From Paenibacillus sp. DMB5 (GTDB taxonomy: Bacteria; Bacillota; Bacilli; Paenibacillales; Paenibacillaceae): 64,000 nucleotides of DNA. The DNA lies in NCBI RefSeq assembly GCF_001517085.1, contig NZ_LRAC01000174.1, forward strand, positions 78,290 to 142,289, read 5' to 3'. The position numbers were made by a program, and so were the translations under genes. Below are positions 8,270 through 16,489 of the stretch, one piece after another. How positions within the stretch are numbered: position 1 is the first letter of the stretch; each line of letters begins with the position of its first letter. The notes under the pieces were generated by a model, which saw nothing but the letters and a program-made list of their open reading frames with translations, ran no database searches and had not been told where the DNA came from.

Positions 8270-9604
8270 CTACTTCGTTACAGCCTTCTTGGCAATGCGT
8301 TCAGGTACAATATCGTTCACAACGATGTCACCATGACTCTCACGGCGTACAACCAGATCGCTCTGGCCATTCTGTACGAAGACCACAGCCGGACGGCGGA
8401 TCCGGTTGTAATTGCTGGCCATCGAATAGTTGTACGCGCCGGTGCAGGCAACCGCGAGCAAATCTCCGCTCTTAACAGCAGGAAGCTCAACATCCCAGAT
8501 CAGCATGTCGCCGCTCTCGCAGCATTTGCCGGCGATGGATACTGTTTCTTCGCTCTCTTCAGTGGCCCGGTTAGCCAGGAGCGCCTCATATTTGGATTCA
8601 TAGAGCGCCGGACGCGGATTGTCTGTCATGCCGCCGTCAACGGCCACATATTTGCGCACACCCGGAATCTCCTTGTTCGTGCCCACTGTGTACAGCGTAG
8701 TTCCGGCATCGCCTACGATGCTGCGGCCCGGCTCTACCCAGATCTGCGGCAGCGAGCTGCCGATTCCGGCGAAATGTGTCTTCACAGCATCTGTAATGGC
8801 TGCGACATATTCCGATACCAGAAGCGGTGTATCACCGTCTACATAACGGATGCCGAAGCCTCCGCCAAGGTTGACGACAGGGAAATCAATGTTCAGCTCT
8901 TCCTTCACCTTACGGGTGAAATCAGCGATCCGTTCAACAGCAAGCTGGAAGCCCTCGGTTTCAAAAATCTGTGAGCCGATATGCGAATGAACGCCAAGCA
9001 GCTGCAGATTGGCTTTGTCAGAAGCCTGCTGTACAGCAGCATAGGCAGAGCCGTTGCCGATGTCAAAGCCGAACTTGGAATCGGTCTGGCCGGTCGAAGC
9101 ATAGGCATGGTGAGCATGAGCTTCAACGCCTGGGGTTACGCGCAGCAGCACATTCACGGTTACTTCCTTGCTGGCCGCAATGGCCTGCAAAAGGCTCAGT
9201 TCCACGAGGTTATCAACTACAAAGCAGCCGATGCCCGCTTCAATCGCCATTTCAATCTCATCCGGCGTCTTGTTGTTTCCGTGGAAATGAATACGCTCAG
9301 CCGGGAAGCCTGCCTGCAGCGCAGTGTACAGTTCCCCGTCCGATACTACGTCCAATGACAGCCCCTCTTCGTCAACAAGGCGGCACATAGCCATGATTGA
9401 GAACGCCTTACTGGCATACGCTACCTGGAACCCCAATCCGGATGCTCGGAAGGCATCCATATACTCGCGGCAGCGCTGGCGGATTAATTGCTCGTCCATT
9501 ATATATAGCGGGGTACCATATTCCGCCTTGAGTTCGGTCACATCACATCCGCCGATTTCCAGATGTCCGGCATCATTAATCCGGCTCGTCCCGTGTAAAA
9601 ACAT
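8270..9604 (-). CDS. lysA: Diaminopimelate decarboxylase
   Basis: A 444-residue PLP enzyme that decarboxylates meso-diaminopimelate to L-lysine, the last step of lysine synthesis. Lys66 in VAYASKAFS is the Schiff-base lysine. HSHIGSQI, the glycine-rich phosphate loop (NLGGGFGI), EPGRSIV and the C-terminal CESGD, whose Cys comes from the partner subunit, are all visible. The protein has the two-domain length typical of the family. ATG 9604 is chosen because GGAGG lies eight bases upstream. The gene lies between spoVAF and ppiB as in B. subtilis, where forespore lysine and DAP metabolism is linked to this locus. Confidence 0.96.
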   Translation of the reverse strand: MFLHGTSRINDAGHLEIGGCDVTELKAEYGTPLYIMDEQLIRQRCREYMDAFRASGLGFQVAYASKAFSIMAMCRLVDEEGLSLDVVSDGELYTALQAGFPAERIHFHGNNKTPDEIEMAIEAGIGCFVVDNLVELSLLQAIAASKEVTVNVLLRVTPGVEAHAHHAYASTGQTDSKFGFDIGNGSAYAAVQQASDKANLQLLGVHSHIGSQIFETEGFQLAVERIADFTRKVKEELNIDFPVVNLGGGFGIRYVDGDTPLLVSEYVAAITDAVKTHFAGIGSSLPQIWVEPGRSIVGDAGTTLYTVGTNKEIPGVRKYVAVDGGMTDNPRPALYESKYEALLANRATEESEETVSIAGKCCESGDMLIWDVELPAVKSGDLLAVACTGAYNYSMASNYNRIRRPAVVFVQNGQSDLVVRRESHGDIVVNDIVPERIAKKAVTK

Positions 9605-9801
9605 TGTCCAGTCCTCCAATTTCCGTGGAACGTTTTGATTCCACCCTGTCTATTGTATGAAATTTAATCCCCGGTGTTCCAAAAACGGGCTCCAGGCTCT
9701 ATCCCGGACTTCACAGGGGCTATTTAGTGTATTCAGTATAACAGACAGAGGGAACGTCATAGAATGGACTAATTTGCAGTTGATTTGTATTTTTTGTACG
9801 C

Positions 9802-12246
9802 CTATTTTTCGTTCTCCTGAACAGGCGGCATTCTGGTATTATCCCGTGTTTTGTTGAACGACGGCCTTGATTTGGAGCTGAGCACCGGCTGACGTACCAG
9901 AATAGCCCCCATAGCTTTTGCATTAAATGGTATAAACGGCCACAAATATGAGGAGTTATAGGACCGGTGAGTGGTCAGCAGAATAACCAGCAGCGTTGAG
10001 CCGATCATAAAGCCCTGTACCTGAAATGCAGCCACGGCCAGCAGCAGCGCAAGCCTGACAATCCGGTTAGCCAGACCAAGCTCATAGCTCGGAGTCGCGA
10101 ACATCCCGATTGAGGCGACAGCCATATACAGTACAACCTCATTGACAAAAAGCCCGGTCTGTACAGCAATGTCGCCGACCAGTATAGCAGCGATCAGCCC
10201 CATTGCCGAGCCCAGCGGTGTCGGCGTATGCACAGCGGCCATGCGCAGCAGATCGACCCCCAGCTCAACGATCAGGAACTGGGCCAGGATCGGAATCTTC
10301 GCCATTTTCTGCGGGCCGATGAAATCCAGCATGGCCGGCTTGAGCTCCGGATGGATGACCATCAGCATCCACAGCGGAAGCAGGAACATGGAGGCGAACA
10401 CGCCGATGAACCGTACCCAGCGCAGATAAGTTCCCATGAACGGGGTCTGGCGGTTCTCCTCGGCATGCTGGCAGAGATCAAAGAAGGTTGTCGGCAGGAC
10501 GATAACGCTCGGCGAGGTATCCACAAAGATCACAACCCGACCTTCCAGCAGATGCGAAGCCACGGTATCGGGGCGTTCCGAATATCTTACGAGCGGATAC
10601 GGATTCCAGCCTCTCCCGACGATCGCCTCCTCCAGCTGCTTGTCAGCCAGCGGAATGCCGTCAATGTCTATGCTCTTGATTTTATCGGTGACAGCCTGTA
10701 CCTGAGCCTTGTCCACGATATCGTCGATATAGGCTACGCATACATCCGTCCTTGTACGCCGGCCCACCTGGTGCATCTCATATTTCAGTCCGGGATCACG
10801 GAGCCTTCTGCGCACCAGTGCCACATTGCTCAGCAACGTTTCGGTAAAACCGTCGCGTGCCCCGCGTACAACACGCTCAATTGAAGGCTCATCCGGGCCG
10901 CGTGCCGGATAGGCACGGGTATCCATGATGATGACCTGTTTTTCTCCCTCAATGAAGAATACGCTCATGCCCGAAAGCACCTTGTTGATGCTCTCGCTTA
11001 ATAGCTCGCCCTTTTCCACCTGAATGTGAGGGATATACTCGGTCATAAAGCTGCTGAGCGCACCGGTGGATACCTCGTCAGGCGTCAGATAGGTCAGCCG
11101 CTTCAATATTTCGTCAATGATCGTGTCCTTGGCGAAGCCGCTGATGCAGAGCAGCGCTACCTTGCGGCCCCCGAAGGCCATTTCCCGGAAGACAATGTCA
11201 AAAGAAGAACCAAGGCCCAGCACCTCTGTCAGCGTCTTTTTGGTGTCCTCCAGATGTTCCGGAATATCATCATTTCCCTGCCAGTAGATAATGGACTGCT
11301 CGAGTGAGTCCGAGCGCTCAGAATCCCGCTTCTTCTGCATGGGATCTTCTTTTTTCTCCTGCGGCTCCGCAGCCTGCTTTCGCTGCTTCTTCCCGGTCTC
11401 CCGGGCCTGCCGGCTGTTATTCTCCTGCTTACCCTGCTCTGCTTCCGGCTCCTCATCCTCCTCATCCGGCTCCTCGCCGAACAGTCTGGCGAAAAAGCCC
11501 TTTTTGCCGCTTTCCGGCTCTTCGGTACCAAGCTCACCGGATATCTCGGCATCCTGATTACCTGTTGCTCCGGGGTCCTGAACACCGGAGGTTTCGGCCC
11601 CTTGTGTGCCTGCCCCCCCCGTACCGGAGGCTTCTGCCGGATCACTTTCATCGCCAAACAAGGTGGACAAGAAGCCTTTCAGGCCGCCGCCCGTCCCTTC
11701 CTCAGCCTCCTGCCCCTCATCGCCTTCTTGCCGGCTGTCCGTCTGGCCCTCTTGCCCACTGCTGCGCTGCTCTGCACTCCCTGTACTCTCAGACTCTTGT
11801 TTATCCGCGGATGAAGCACCCTGAGACGCAGCGGAGTCTTCCTCCTGCCGGGCATCATCCGGTTGGGTATCCTCTGGTTGGGTATCCTCCGGTTGAGTAT
11901 TTTCCTGCAGGACATCCTCCTGTGGAGCACTCCCCTGCGCTGCAACCTCCGCGGAATCAGATATGCCGGAAACCTCCGGCTCCTCCTCCCCTTCTGTCTT
12001 ATCCCCCTCCTGGTCCGGAGTACCGGCTCCAACAGAAGCCTGCAGATCATGATCCCCGTAGCCGGTTGCCCCTTCATCTACGCCGATATCAGTACTGCCG
12101 TCCGCCTCCCCTGTATGCTCCGGCTGCTCTGTGTGCGTCTGTTTTTCCTCCTCCGCACCGTTTCCCTGCAGATCCGCATGCACAGGAGCAGAAGCTTTTT
12201 TGCGGTCCGTCTCCACCTGATCCCCGCTGTGTATATACCTCATCAC
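9802..12246 (-). CDS. spoVAF: SpoVAF/GerA-family spore membrane protein with a long acidic N-terminal extension
   Basis: An 814-residue protein. The C-terminal 490 or so residues form a GerA/SpoVAF-type domain: SLEQSIIYWQG, the VALVRRRLRDPGLKYE segment, GRVVIFVDTSPSVIVLP, then five or so membrane helices. SpoVAF helps germinant-triggered germination at the inner spore membrane. The first 310 or so residues are not found in the usual family, whose members are about 490 residues. They are highly acidic and Gln/Ser/Gly-rich, with a short TQPEDTQPED repeat and two related motifs (KGFLSTLFGDESD and KGFFARLFGEEPD), then a basic KKQRKQ patch. The start is GTG 12246 or ATG 12243, after GGAGG. It follows spoVAB at 65 bases, so it is the last gene of the spoVA operon. 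Confidence 0.88.
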   Translation of the reverse strand: MMRYIHSGDQVETDRKKASAPVHADLQGNGAEEEKQTHTEQPEHTGEADGSTDIGVDEGATGYGDHDLQASVGAGTPDQEGDKTEGEEEPEVSGISDSAEVAAQGSAPQEDVLQENTQPEDTQPEDTQPDDARQEEDSAASQGASSADKQESESTGSAEQRSSGQEGQTDSRQEGDEGQEAEEGTGGGLKGFLSTLFGDESDPAEASGTGGAGTQGAETSGVQDPGATGNQDAEISGELGTEEPESGKKGFFARLFGEEPDEEDEEPEAEQGKQENNSRQARETGKKQRKQAAEPQEKKEDPMQKKRDSERSDSLEQSIIYWQGNDDIPEHLEDTKKTLTEVLGLGSSFDIVFREMAFGGRKVALLCISGFAKDTIIDEILKRLTYLTPDEVSTGALSSFMTEYIPHIQVEKGELLSESINKVLSGMSVFFIEGEKQVIIMDTRAYPARGPDEPSIERVVRGARDGFTETLLSNVALVRRRLRDPGLKYEMHQVGRRTRTDVCVAYIDDIVDKAQVQAVTDKIKSIDIDGIPLADKQLEEAIVGRGWNPYPLVRYSERPDTVASHLLEGRVVIFVDTSPSVIVLPTTFFDLCQHAEENRQTPFMGTYLRWVRFIGVFASMFLLPLWMLMVIHPELKPAMLDFIGPQKMAKIPILAQFLIVELGVDLLRMAAVHTPTPLGSAMGLIAAILVGDIAVQTGLFVNEVVLYMAVASIGMFATPSYELGLANRIVRLALLLAVAAFQVQGFMIGSTLLVILLTTHRSYNSSYLWPFIPFNAKAMGAILVRQPVLSSKSRPSFNKTRDNTRMPPVQENEK

Positions 12247-12311
12247 TTCATAACCTCCTAAAAGTTCAATATGCCGCTGATGCCTCGAAGCTGTACCTTA
12301 CAACAGCCGGG

Positions 12312-12737
12312 TTAACGCTGGTAGACAAACCAATCGAACAATGACCCCGCAACCTTGCCGCAGACCATTGCCATCAGCAGGCCGAACAGATAATGCGTCA
12401 TATGCAGCCGTTTGGCCAGAATGGGCAGCACGTTCAGTACCTCCGTCAGGGCAGCGGCCAGCATACCGACAAAAACCCCGTCAAGCAGGCCTACTCCCAG
12501 CTCAGCCAGCGGACCGGCCGCTATCCTCCAGTTCCAGAAATCACTTACCGTTCCGAGCAGCGAGCCTCCAACCATCGCTCCCTCATACCAGTGCACCTTG
12601 TTGTAGGAGGAAGTCAGCTGAGCCAGGCGCGGAACCATATCCAGTACAATAAAAAGGGCAATTACACCCCCGCCGACGGCGATTCCGGCCGCTACCCCCA
12701 GCAGCAGATGGAGCCCGAGGGAGAGTGGAGCAGTCAT
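12312..12737 (-). CDS. spoVAB: Stage V sporulation protein AB
   Basis: A 141-residue integral membrane protein with four or five helices (LHLLLGVAAGIAVGGGVIALF near the start, YLFGLLMAMVCGKVAGSLF near the end), matching SpoVAB in length and pattern. SpoVA proteins are made in the forespore and are needed for Ca-DPA movement; the exact role of AB is not known. Its start overlaps the stop of spoVAA by four bases (ATGA), so the two are translationally coupled. The operon goes straight from spoVAB to spoVAF: the C, D and E genes present in B. subtilis are absent here. Confidence 0.88.
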   Translation of the reverse strand: MTAPLSLGLHLLLGVAAGIAVGGGVIALFIVLDMVPRLAQLTSSYNKVHWYEGAMVGGSLLGTVSDFWNWRIAAGPLAELGVGLLDGVFVGMLAAALTEVLNVLPILAKRLHMTHYLFGLLMAMVCGKVAGSLFDWFVYQR

Positions 12738-13393
12738 GGGGCTCCCCTCCTTTTTGCGGAAGAGCGTTGACGTTGCTCCAGCTTGCTGTATTCCTCATGC
12801 ACTACGTAATGATCAATATTTTTTTGGTACAGGAACATTTCCACTTCAAGCGGTGTCGGCTCCTCGTTCCATTTTTTTTTGAACAGGTGATTGAAAAAAA
12901 CCACCATCCCGAACCCGATTCCCAGGGAATAGGCCACCTGAAAGACATATGGATGCTCGTCACGCCGCCCGGTCAGCATTTCCACAATTCGCACATGCAC
13001 CTCCTGCATGCTGACATCGGCATGGAAATTCATGATTGTCAGCGCCGAGCCGAAGAACAGCAGCAGCCAGACGAGCATAAACAGGGCAATGGACGGCTTG
13101 CGTGCCTCGAGCGGGCCTTCAATCTGTACAATGGTCCGCCCCTCCCCGATCGGCTGGATGTCGGCCCCCGGAACAAGCTCATGAATCCGCGGGATAATGG
13201 TCAGCAGATCTATTAGAATCAGATTCCCGTCGCTTTGCTCCGGCTGAAGCAGCAGTATCGGGTCCAACTGCTCCCTAATATCCGCAGCAGCAATCAGGTA
13301 AGCCACATCCCGCAGCATAACACCCCGGCCTTTGGGCACCGTGACCCTGTTCTTCAGCTGTATGTAAATCGCAGGTGCCGGCTTATCCTTCAT
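12734..13393 (-). CDS. spoVAA: Stage V sporulation protein AA
   Basis: A protein of about 219 residues. The N-terminal 90 or so residues are soluble, starting MKDKPAPAIYIQLKNR and including TVPKGRGVMLRDVAYL as in SpoVAA. Two membrane segments follow (ALFMLVWLLLFFGSALTIM and VAYSLGIGFGMVVFF). ATG 13393 is preferred because GGAGG lies nine bases upstream; another ATG six bases earlier sits too close to that site. In B. subtilis the gene lies directly downstream of sigF, but here sigF is about 27 kb away and the region upstream holds a transporter. A sigma-G-like promoter lies about 40 bases upstream. Confidence 0.88.
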   Translation of the reverse strand: MKDKPAPAIYIQLKNRVTVPKGRGVMLRDVAYLIAAADIREQLDPILLLQPEQSDGNLILIDLLTIIPRIHELVPGADIQPIGEGRTIVQIEGPLEARKPSIALFMLVWLLLFFGSALTIMNFHADVSMQEVHVRIVEMLTGRRDEHPYVFQVAYSLGIGFGMVVFFNHLFKKKWNEEPTPLEVEMFLYQKNIDHYVVHEEYSKLEQRQRSSAKRRGAP

Positions 13394-13432
13394 CTTCATG
13401 CACCTCCTCAAAGGATGACAGCAGAATAACGG

Positions 13433-13463
13433 TAGTATGGGAGAAACGCCTTATTTTTACTCC
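13433..13463 (-). promoter_or_regulatory. Candidate sigma-G promoter of the spoVA operon
   Basis: On the minus strand a CATACTA -10 element is preceded, at 18 bases, by GGAGTA. The sigma-G consensus is approximately TGAATA-N17/18-CATACTA, so the -10 is perfect and the -35 matches four of six. It lies 40 bases before spoVAA, which fits forespore expression of spoVA. The match is by eye. Confidence 0.45.
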
Positions 13464-13491
13464 AGAGAAGCAGATTTCATCTTTGAAAAAA

Positions 13492-13539
13492 CAAAAAAAA
13501 AAGATGCCTTCCCAGCCATTACGGCTGCATGAAGACATC
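13492..13539 (-). terminator. Intrinsic terminator of the EamA transporter gene
   Basis: On the minus strand GATGTCTTC pairs with GAAGGCATC (one G-U), enclosing a CAGCC/GGCTG inner stem, and is followed by a run of about ten T. It lies between the transporter stop at 13593 and the spoVA promoter. Confidence 0.85.
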
Positions 13540-13592
13540 CTCATATTGCAGAAAGCCCTGGAGTTACTCTCCTCAGGCGTATTTGTATTTGG

Positions 13593-14560
13593 TTAAGCAG
13601 CCTGCTTCAGTTCTGTCTGCTGCTGTTTGGCCTGCTGGCTGGAAATGTAGAACAGTGCCGTCCAGATCAGGGCAAACCCCACAACCTGCGCCATCGTAAC
13701 AAGCTGGTGATAGACAACCCAATTGATCAGAATCCCGGTCATCGGGAAGCTTAGCTCGGCCAGTGTGGCAAAAGAAGCTTTGGTCGTGTTCAGTCCTTTG
13801 TAGTAGAGCAGCATACTGAGCAGTCCCGGCAGCAGCGCCTGCAGCAGCAGGTTAATAGCTACTAGCGAAGTAGCTCCCAGTCCGCCGTTTACCTGCCATG
13901 GAGCCCCTTCCAGTGTAGTCAGGGTGAACAGCAAAGGAAGTGCAAGAATGAAACGCAGGGAGGTTACGGTCTCATAGCTCATGGAGCCAAGCAGATAACG
14001 GCCCATAACGGTCGATCCGCCCCACAGGGCAGCAGCGCCCATGGCCATCAGGCTGCCTACGCTGACAAAGTTGTTAACATGGCCGAAAGGAATCGTCCAG
14101 CCGAAGGTCAGCAGATAAGTGCCGGCCAGTGCAAGAACAATCAGCAGTCCGAAGTTGCGTGGAAGACGCTCTTTCAGAATAACGGCTGCCAGTCCGATGG
14201 CGAACACGGGCTGGAGCTTCTGCAATAGCAGTACGGCATTCAGATCACCGCTGGACAATGCCTTGGTGAACAGGATCGTTGCCACGGCGGAACCGCCCCA
14301 GGACACAACGAGCAGCGCGCCTGCCTGACGGAGCCCGATGGACTTCAGCTCGGCACGATGGCGCCAAAGGACCGGTGCGGCTGCGAGAAAAGTACAACAT
14401 GCTCCAGCAGAACGATCTGCGAAGAGGTCAATGATTTCAATAAAATAATCCGGAACAGCGGATCAACGCCCCAGAGCGCCGCCCCGAGCACAACCAGCCA
14501 GAAGCCGCTGCGGATTGGCGATGTGCGCATACCTGATGATGAAGCTGATACGTTACTCAT
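13593..14560 (-). pseudogene. EamA/DMT-family transporter under FMN riboswitch control (RibN-like riboflavin importer candidate), frameshifted
   Basis: A ten-helix drug/metabolite transporter with two EamA repeats, split by one frameshift. The first part starts at ATG 14560 (AAGGAG eight bases upstream) and covers GFWLVVLGAALWGVDPLF and SSQIVLLEHVVLF. The second frame then continues AAAPVLWRHRAELKS and SWGGSAVATILFTKA through to the stop at 13593. Restoring one C in TTCTCG at about 14386 gives a continuous protein of about 322 residues (LFLAAAPVLW). EamA proteins of the RibN type import riboflavin in proteobacteria. The FMN riboswitch directly upstream makes a flavin-related substrate likely here (inference). 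Whether the frameshift is a real mutation or a base-calling error is undecided. Confidence 0.75.
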
Positions 14561-14601
14561 AATTCATTCTCCTTGTCGATACAAACCCTCGATAAGAGAC
14601 C

Positions 14602-14643
14602 AAAAAGCCCCCGAACTACCCTGTTACAGCAATTATCGGGGGC
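14602..14643 (-). terminator. Riboswitch expression-platform terminator
   Basis: On the minus strand GCCCCCGA pairs with TCGGGGGC across about 20 bases and is followed by TTTTTGG. It lies between the FMN aptamer and the transporter start, so it is the likely switch: FMN binding would favour this terminator and stop expression. Confidence 0.85.
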
Positions 14644-14687
14644 ATTTTCAATAAAGACATCAGGAATATACCTGTTGCCTTCATCTA

Positions 14688-14832
14688 TGATCCTCTCCCA
14701 TCCGGACTTTACCGTCGGCTCTGGATTGTCACCAGATCAGTCAATCCCGCAGTATATGCAGTGATTGAGTCGCGGGCTTAGTTCGCTTTGAACATCACCG
14801 CCGGTCAGGAATTTCACCTTACCCCGAGAATC
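14688..14832 (-). ncRNA. FMN riboswitch (RFN element)
   Basis: Read on the minus strand, the aptamer carries the highly conserved RFN blocks: TCGGGGTAAGGTGAAATTCC near its 5' end, GACCGGCGGTGAT, AAGCCCGCGA, then GATCTGGTGACAATCCAGAGC, GACGGTAAAGTCCGGATGGG and GAGAGGATC at the 3' end. It binds flavin mononucleotide and usually represses riboflavin synthesis or transport genes. The only gene downstream is the EamA transporter, after a terminator. The assignment is strong because the conserved strings are nearly invariant. Confidence 0.95.
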
Positions 14833-15040
14833 TTGTATTCCGTTATTTTTTTCACAATCTCAGAATAACTCTGTTCTGCCATTTCGTCCAGTCTTTTTAT
14901 GAAAATTTTTGCTTTGTTTCATATCAGCATAGCAGGGCTTGTTCAGAAGATTGAGATATTTGGAAGAATATACTGAATTATTAAGGTATAATAAATCTAT
15001 CTGTTTTTTCCATACTCCAGTATATAGAAAGAGGGTAACT

Positions 15041-16213
15041 GTGAAAAGATCAATCTGGTTAAATTTGCTGTTTTCTATAGTAGCCGTAGTTCCTATTGCC
15101 TTGCTGGCATTTGTCGGCTATTTCATTGTTGCACTGCTGGGCGGGTTCCGCTTCTATGCTCCGCTCACTGCCGTGGTCGCTGCTGTACTGTGCGCCTATA
15201 TCGTGTGCTCTATCTTCGGCTGGTTCACATCCCGAACCCGGGGCATTGCTTTTGCATCGTTCCTGGGGCTCTGCCTGCTGGCAACCGGCGGGTATGAGCT
15301 GAACAAGGCTTATGTGAACAGCCTGGCTGAGGTAAACGAGCAGGAGGTCTCCCTGCAGCAATATCAGCCTTTTCATCCCGGGTCCAAAGTTGCCCTGCTG
15401 GAACAGCCGGCTTCCTATAAGATTACAGACAATCCGCCGCGGCTAGACGGAGCTACTGCGCTGTATCCGCTCTACTCCGCATTTGTGCAGGCCGTATACC
15501 CGGAGGATGAGTATGACCCGTACGATTTTGCAGATAATCCGGTCGTGTGTTCTTCCACATCTTACGCGTATCAGCGGCTGCTCTCCGGTGAAACGGACAT
15601 TATCTTTACCGCGGCTCCCTCGCTTGCCCAGGAGAAGGATGCCAAGCTGGCCGGCCGCGAGCTGGTGCTTACACCGATCGGCCGTGAAGCCTTTGTCTTT
15701 TTTGTCAACAAACGCAATCCTGTCAGCAGCCTGACCACAGAGCAGATTATGGACATCTACTCCGGGGAGCTTACGAACTGGAAGCAGGCCGGCGGCCGGA
15801 ATGACCGGATCAGAGCCTTTCAGCGCGATGAAGGGAGCGGCAGCCAATCGATGCTGCAAAAAATCATGAAGGACCGCACCCTGATGCAGGCGCCGTCTGA
15901 TGATGTGATGGATCTCATGAGCGGGATTATCTCCCGGACTTCCAGTTACCGCAACTATAAAAATGCCATCGGCTTCAGTTTCCTTTACTACGCCTCTCAG
16001 ATGAACCGGAGCGACGAACTCAAGCTGCTTGCCATTGACGGTGTTGAGCCGGACAAGGAAAGCATCCGCAGCGGTGCATATCCTTATACTGTTAACTTTT
16101 ATGCTGTAACAGCGGGTCCTCCTTCCGCCAAAATGCAGGCCTTTCTGGACTGGATCGTGTCTCCGGAGGGACAGGAGCTGGTGGCCAAGACCGGCTATGT
16201 ACCTGTTAACTGA
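15041..16213 (+). CDS. PstS-like substrate-binding protein with an N-terminal multi-helix membrane anchor
   Basis: A 390-residue protein. Residues 1-87 carry three hydrophobic segments (FSIVAVVPIALLAFVGYF, YAPLTAVVAAVLCAYIV, FASFLGLCLLATGGYEL) in place of a simple signal peptide. The rest is a PstS/PBP-like domain: LDGATALYPLYSAF, SGETDIIFTAAPS, FFVNKRNPVSSLT, DIYSGELTNWKQ, FQRDEGSGSQSML and the closing SPEGQELVAKTGYVPV. PstS proteins bind phosphate for ABC uptake, but no pstCAB genes are adjacent, so it may act as a sensor or accessory protein. The GTG start at 15041 has AGAGGG five bases upstream. The riboswitch of the divergent transporter lies in the spacer before it. Confidence 0.82.
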   Translation: MKRSIWLNLLFSIVAVVPIALLAFVGYFIVALLGGFRFYAPLTAVVAAVLCAYIVCSIFGWFTSRTRGIAFASFLGLCLLATGGYELNKAYVNSLAEVNEQEVSLQQYQPFHPGSKVALLEQPASYKITDNPPRLDGATALYPLYSAFVQAVYPEDEYDPYDFADNPVVCSSTSYAYQRLLSGETDIIFTAAPSLAQEKDAKLAGRELVLTPIGREAFVFFVNKRNPVSSLTTEQIMDIYSGELTNWKQAGGRNDRIRAFQRDEGSGSQSMLQKIMKDRTLMQAPSDDVMDLMSGIISRTSSYRNYKNAIGFSFLYYASQMNRSDELKLLAIDGVEPDKESIRSGAYPYTVNFYAVTAGPPSAKMQAFLDWIVSPEGQELVAKTGYVPVN

Positions 16214-16245
16214 CCGATGATTGTCCCATTCTAAACAGTGGTATG

Positions 16246-16285
16246 AAAAGGGAGTGCTCCGGCTGTCCGGAAACACTCCCTTTTT
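16246..16285 (+). terminator. Intrinsic terminator after the PstS-like gene
   Basis: AAAAGGGAGTG pairs with CACTCCCTTTTT around a CCGG-containing loop and ends in a run of five T, 33 bases after the stop codon. Confidence 0.85.
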
Positions 16286-16341
16286 GCGCCGGGTAGCCGG
16301 GCTGCGCGGATAATGGTAGATTCGCGCTCGGGATGGCTATT

Positions 16342-16489
16342 TCAAGGGGATTTTTCCCTTTGATTAAGCTCGCGAGCGCGCTGTCCGGCTCATTCAAAGG
16401 GATTTTTCCCTTTGATTTGGCTCACTGGCGCTCTGTCCGGCTCATTCAAGGGGATTTTTCCCTTTGACCTTCCTTCCTTCCTTCCTTCC
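16342..16489. repeat. Three 52-bp palindromic tandem repeats followed by a CTTC microsatellite
   Basis: Units start at 16342, 16394 and 16446, exactly 52 bases apart. Each carries the hairpin TCAA(A/G)GGGATTTTTCCCTTTGA, joined by a GGCTC...CTGTCCGG linker. Immediately after the third unit comes a CCTT/CTTC simple repeat of about five copies. No credible gene lies in 16286-16790. The arrangement resembles the short dispersed hairpin repeats of Paenibacillus intergenic regions and is the same kind as the 51-bp array near 59 kb. Confidence 0.8.

Noticed and set aside
9620..9801. Lysine riboswitch upstream of lysA
   Set aside because: The spacer is short and lacks the L-box conserved elements and any terminator hairpin.
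11304..12344. Long plus-strand open frame opposite the SpoVAF extension
   Set aside because: Its Pro/Ser/Arg-rich product is the mirror of the acidic low-complexity region of spoVAF; no ribosome site and no recognisable domain.
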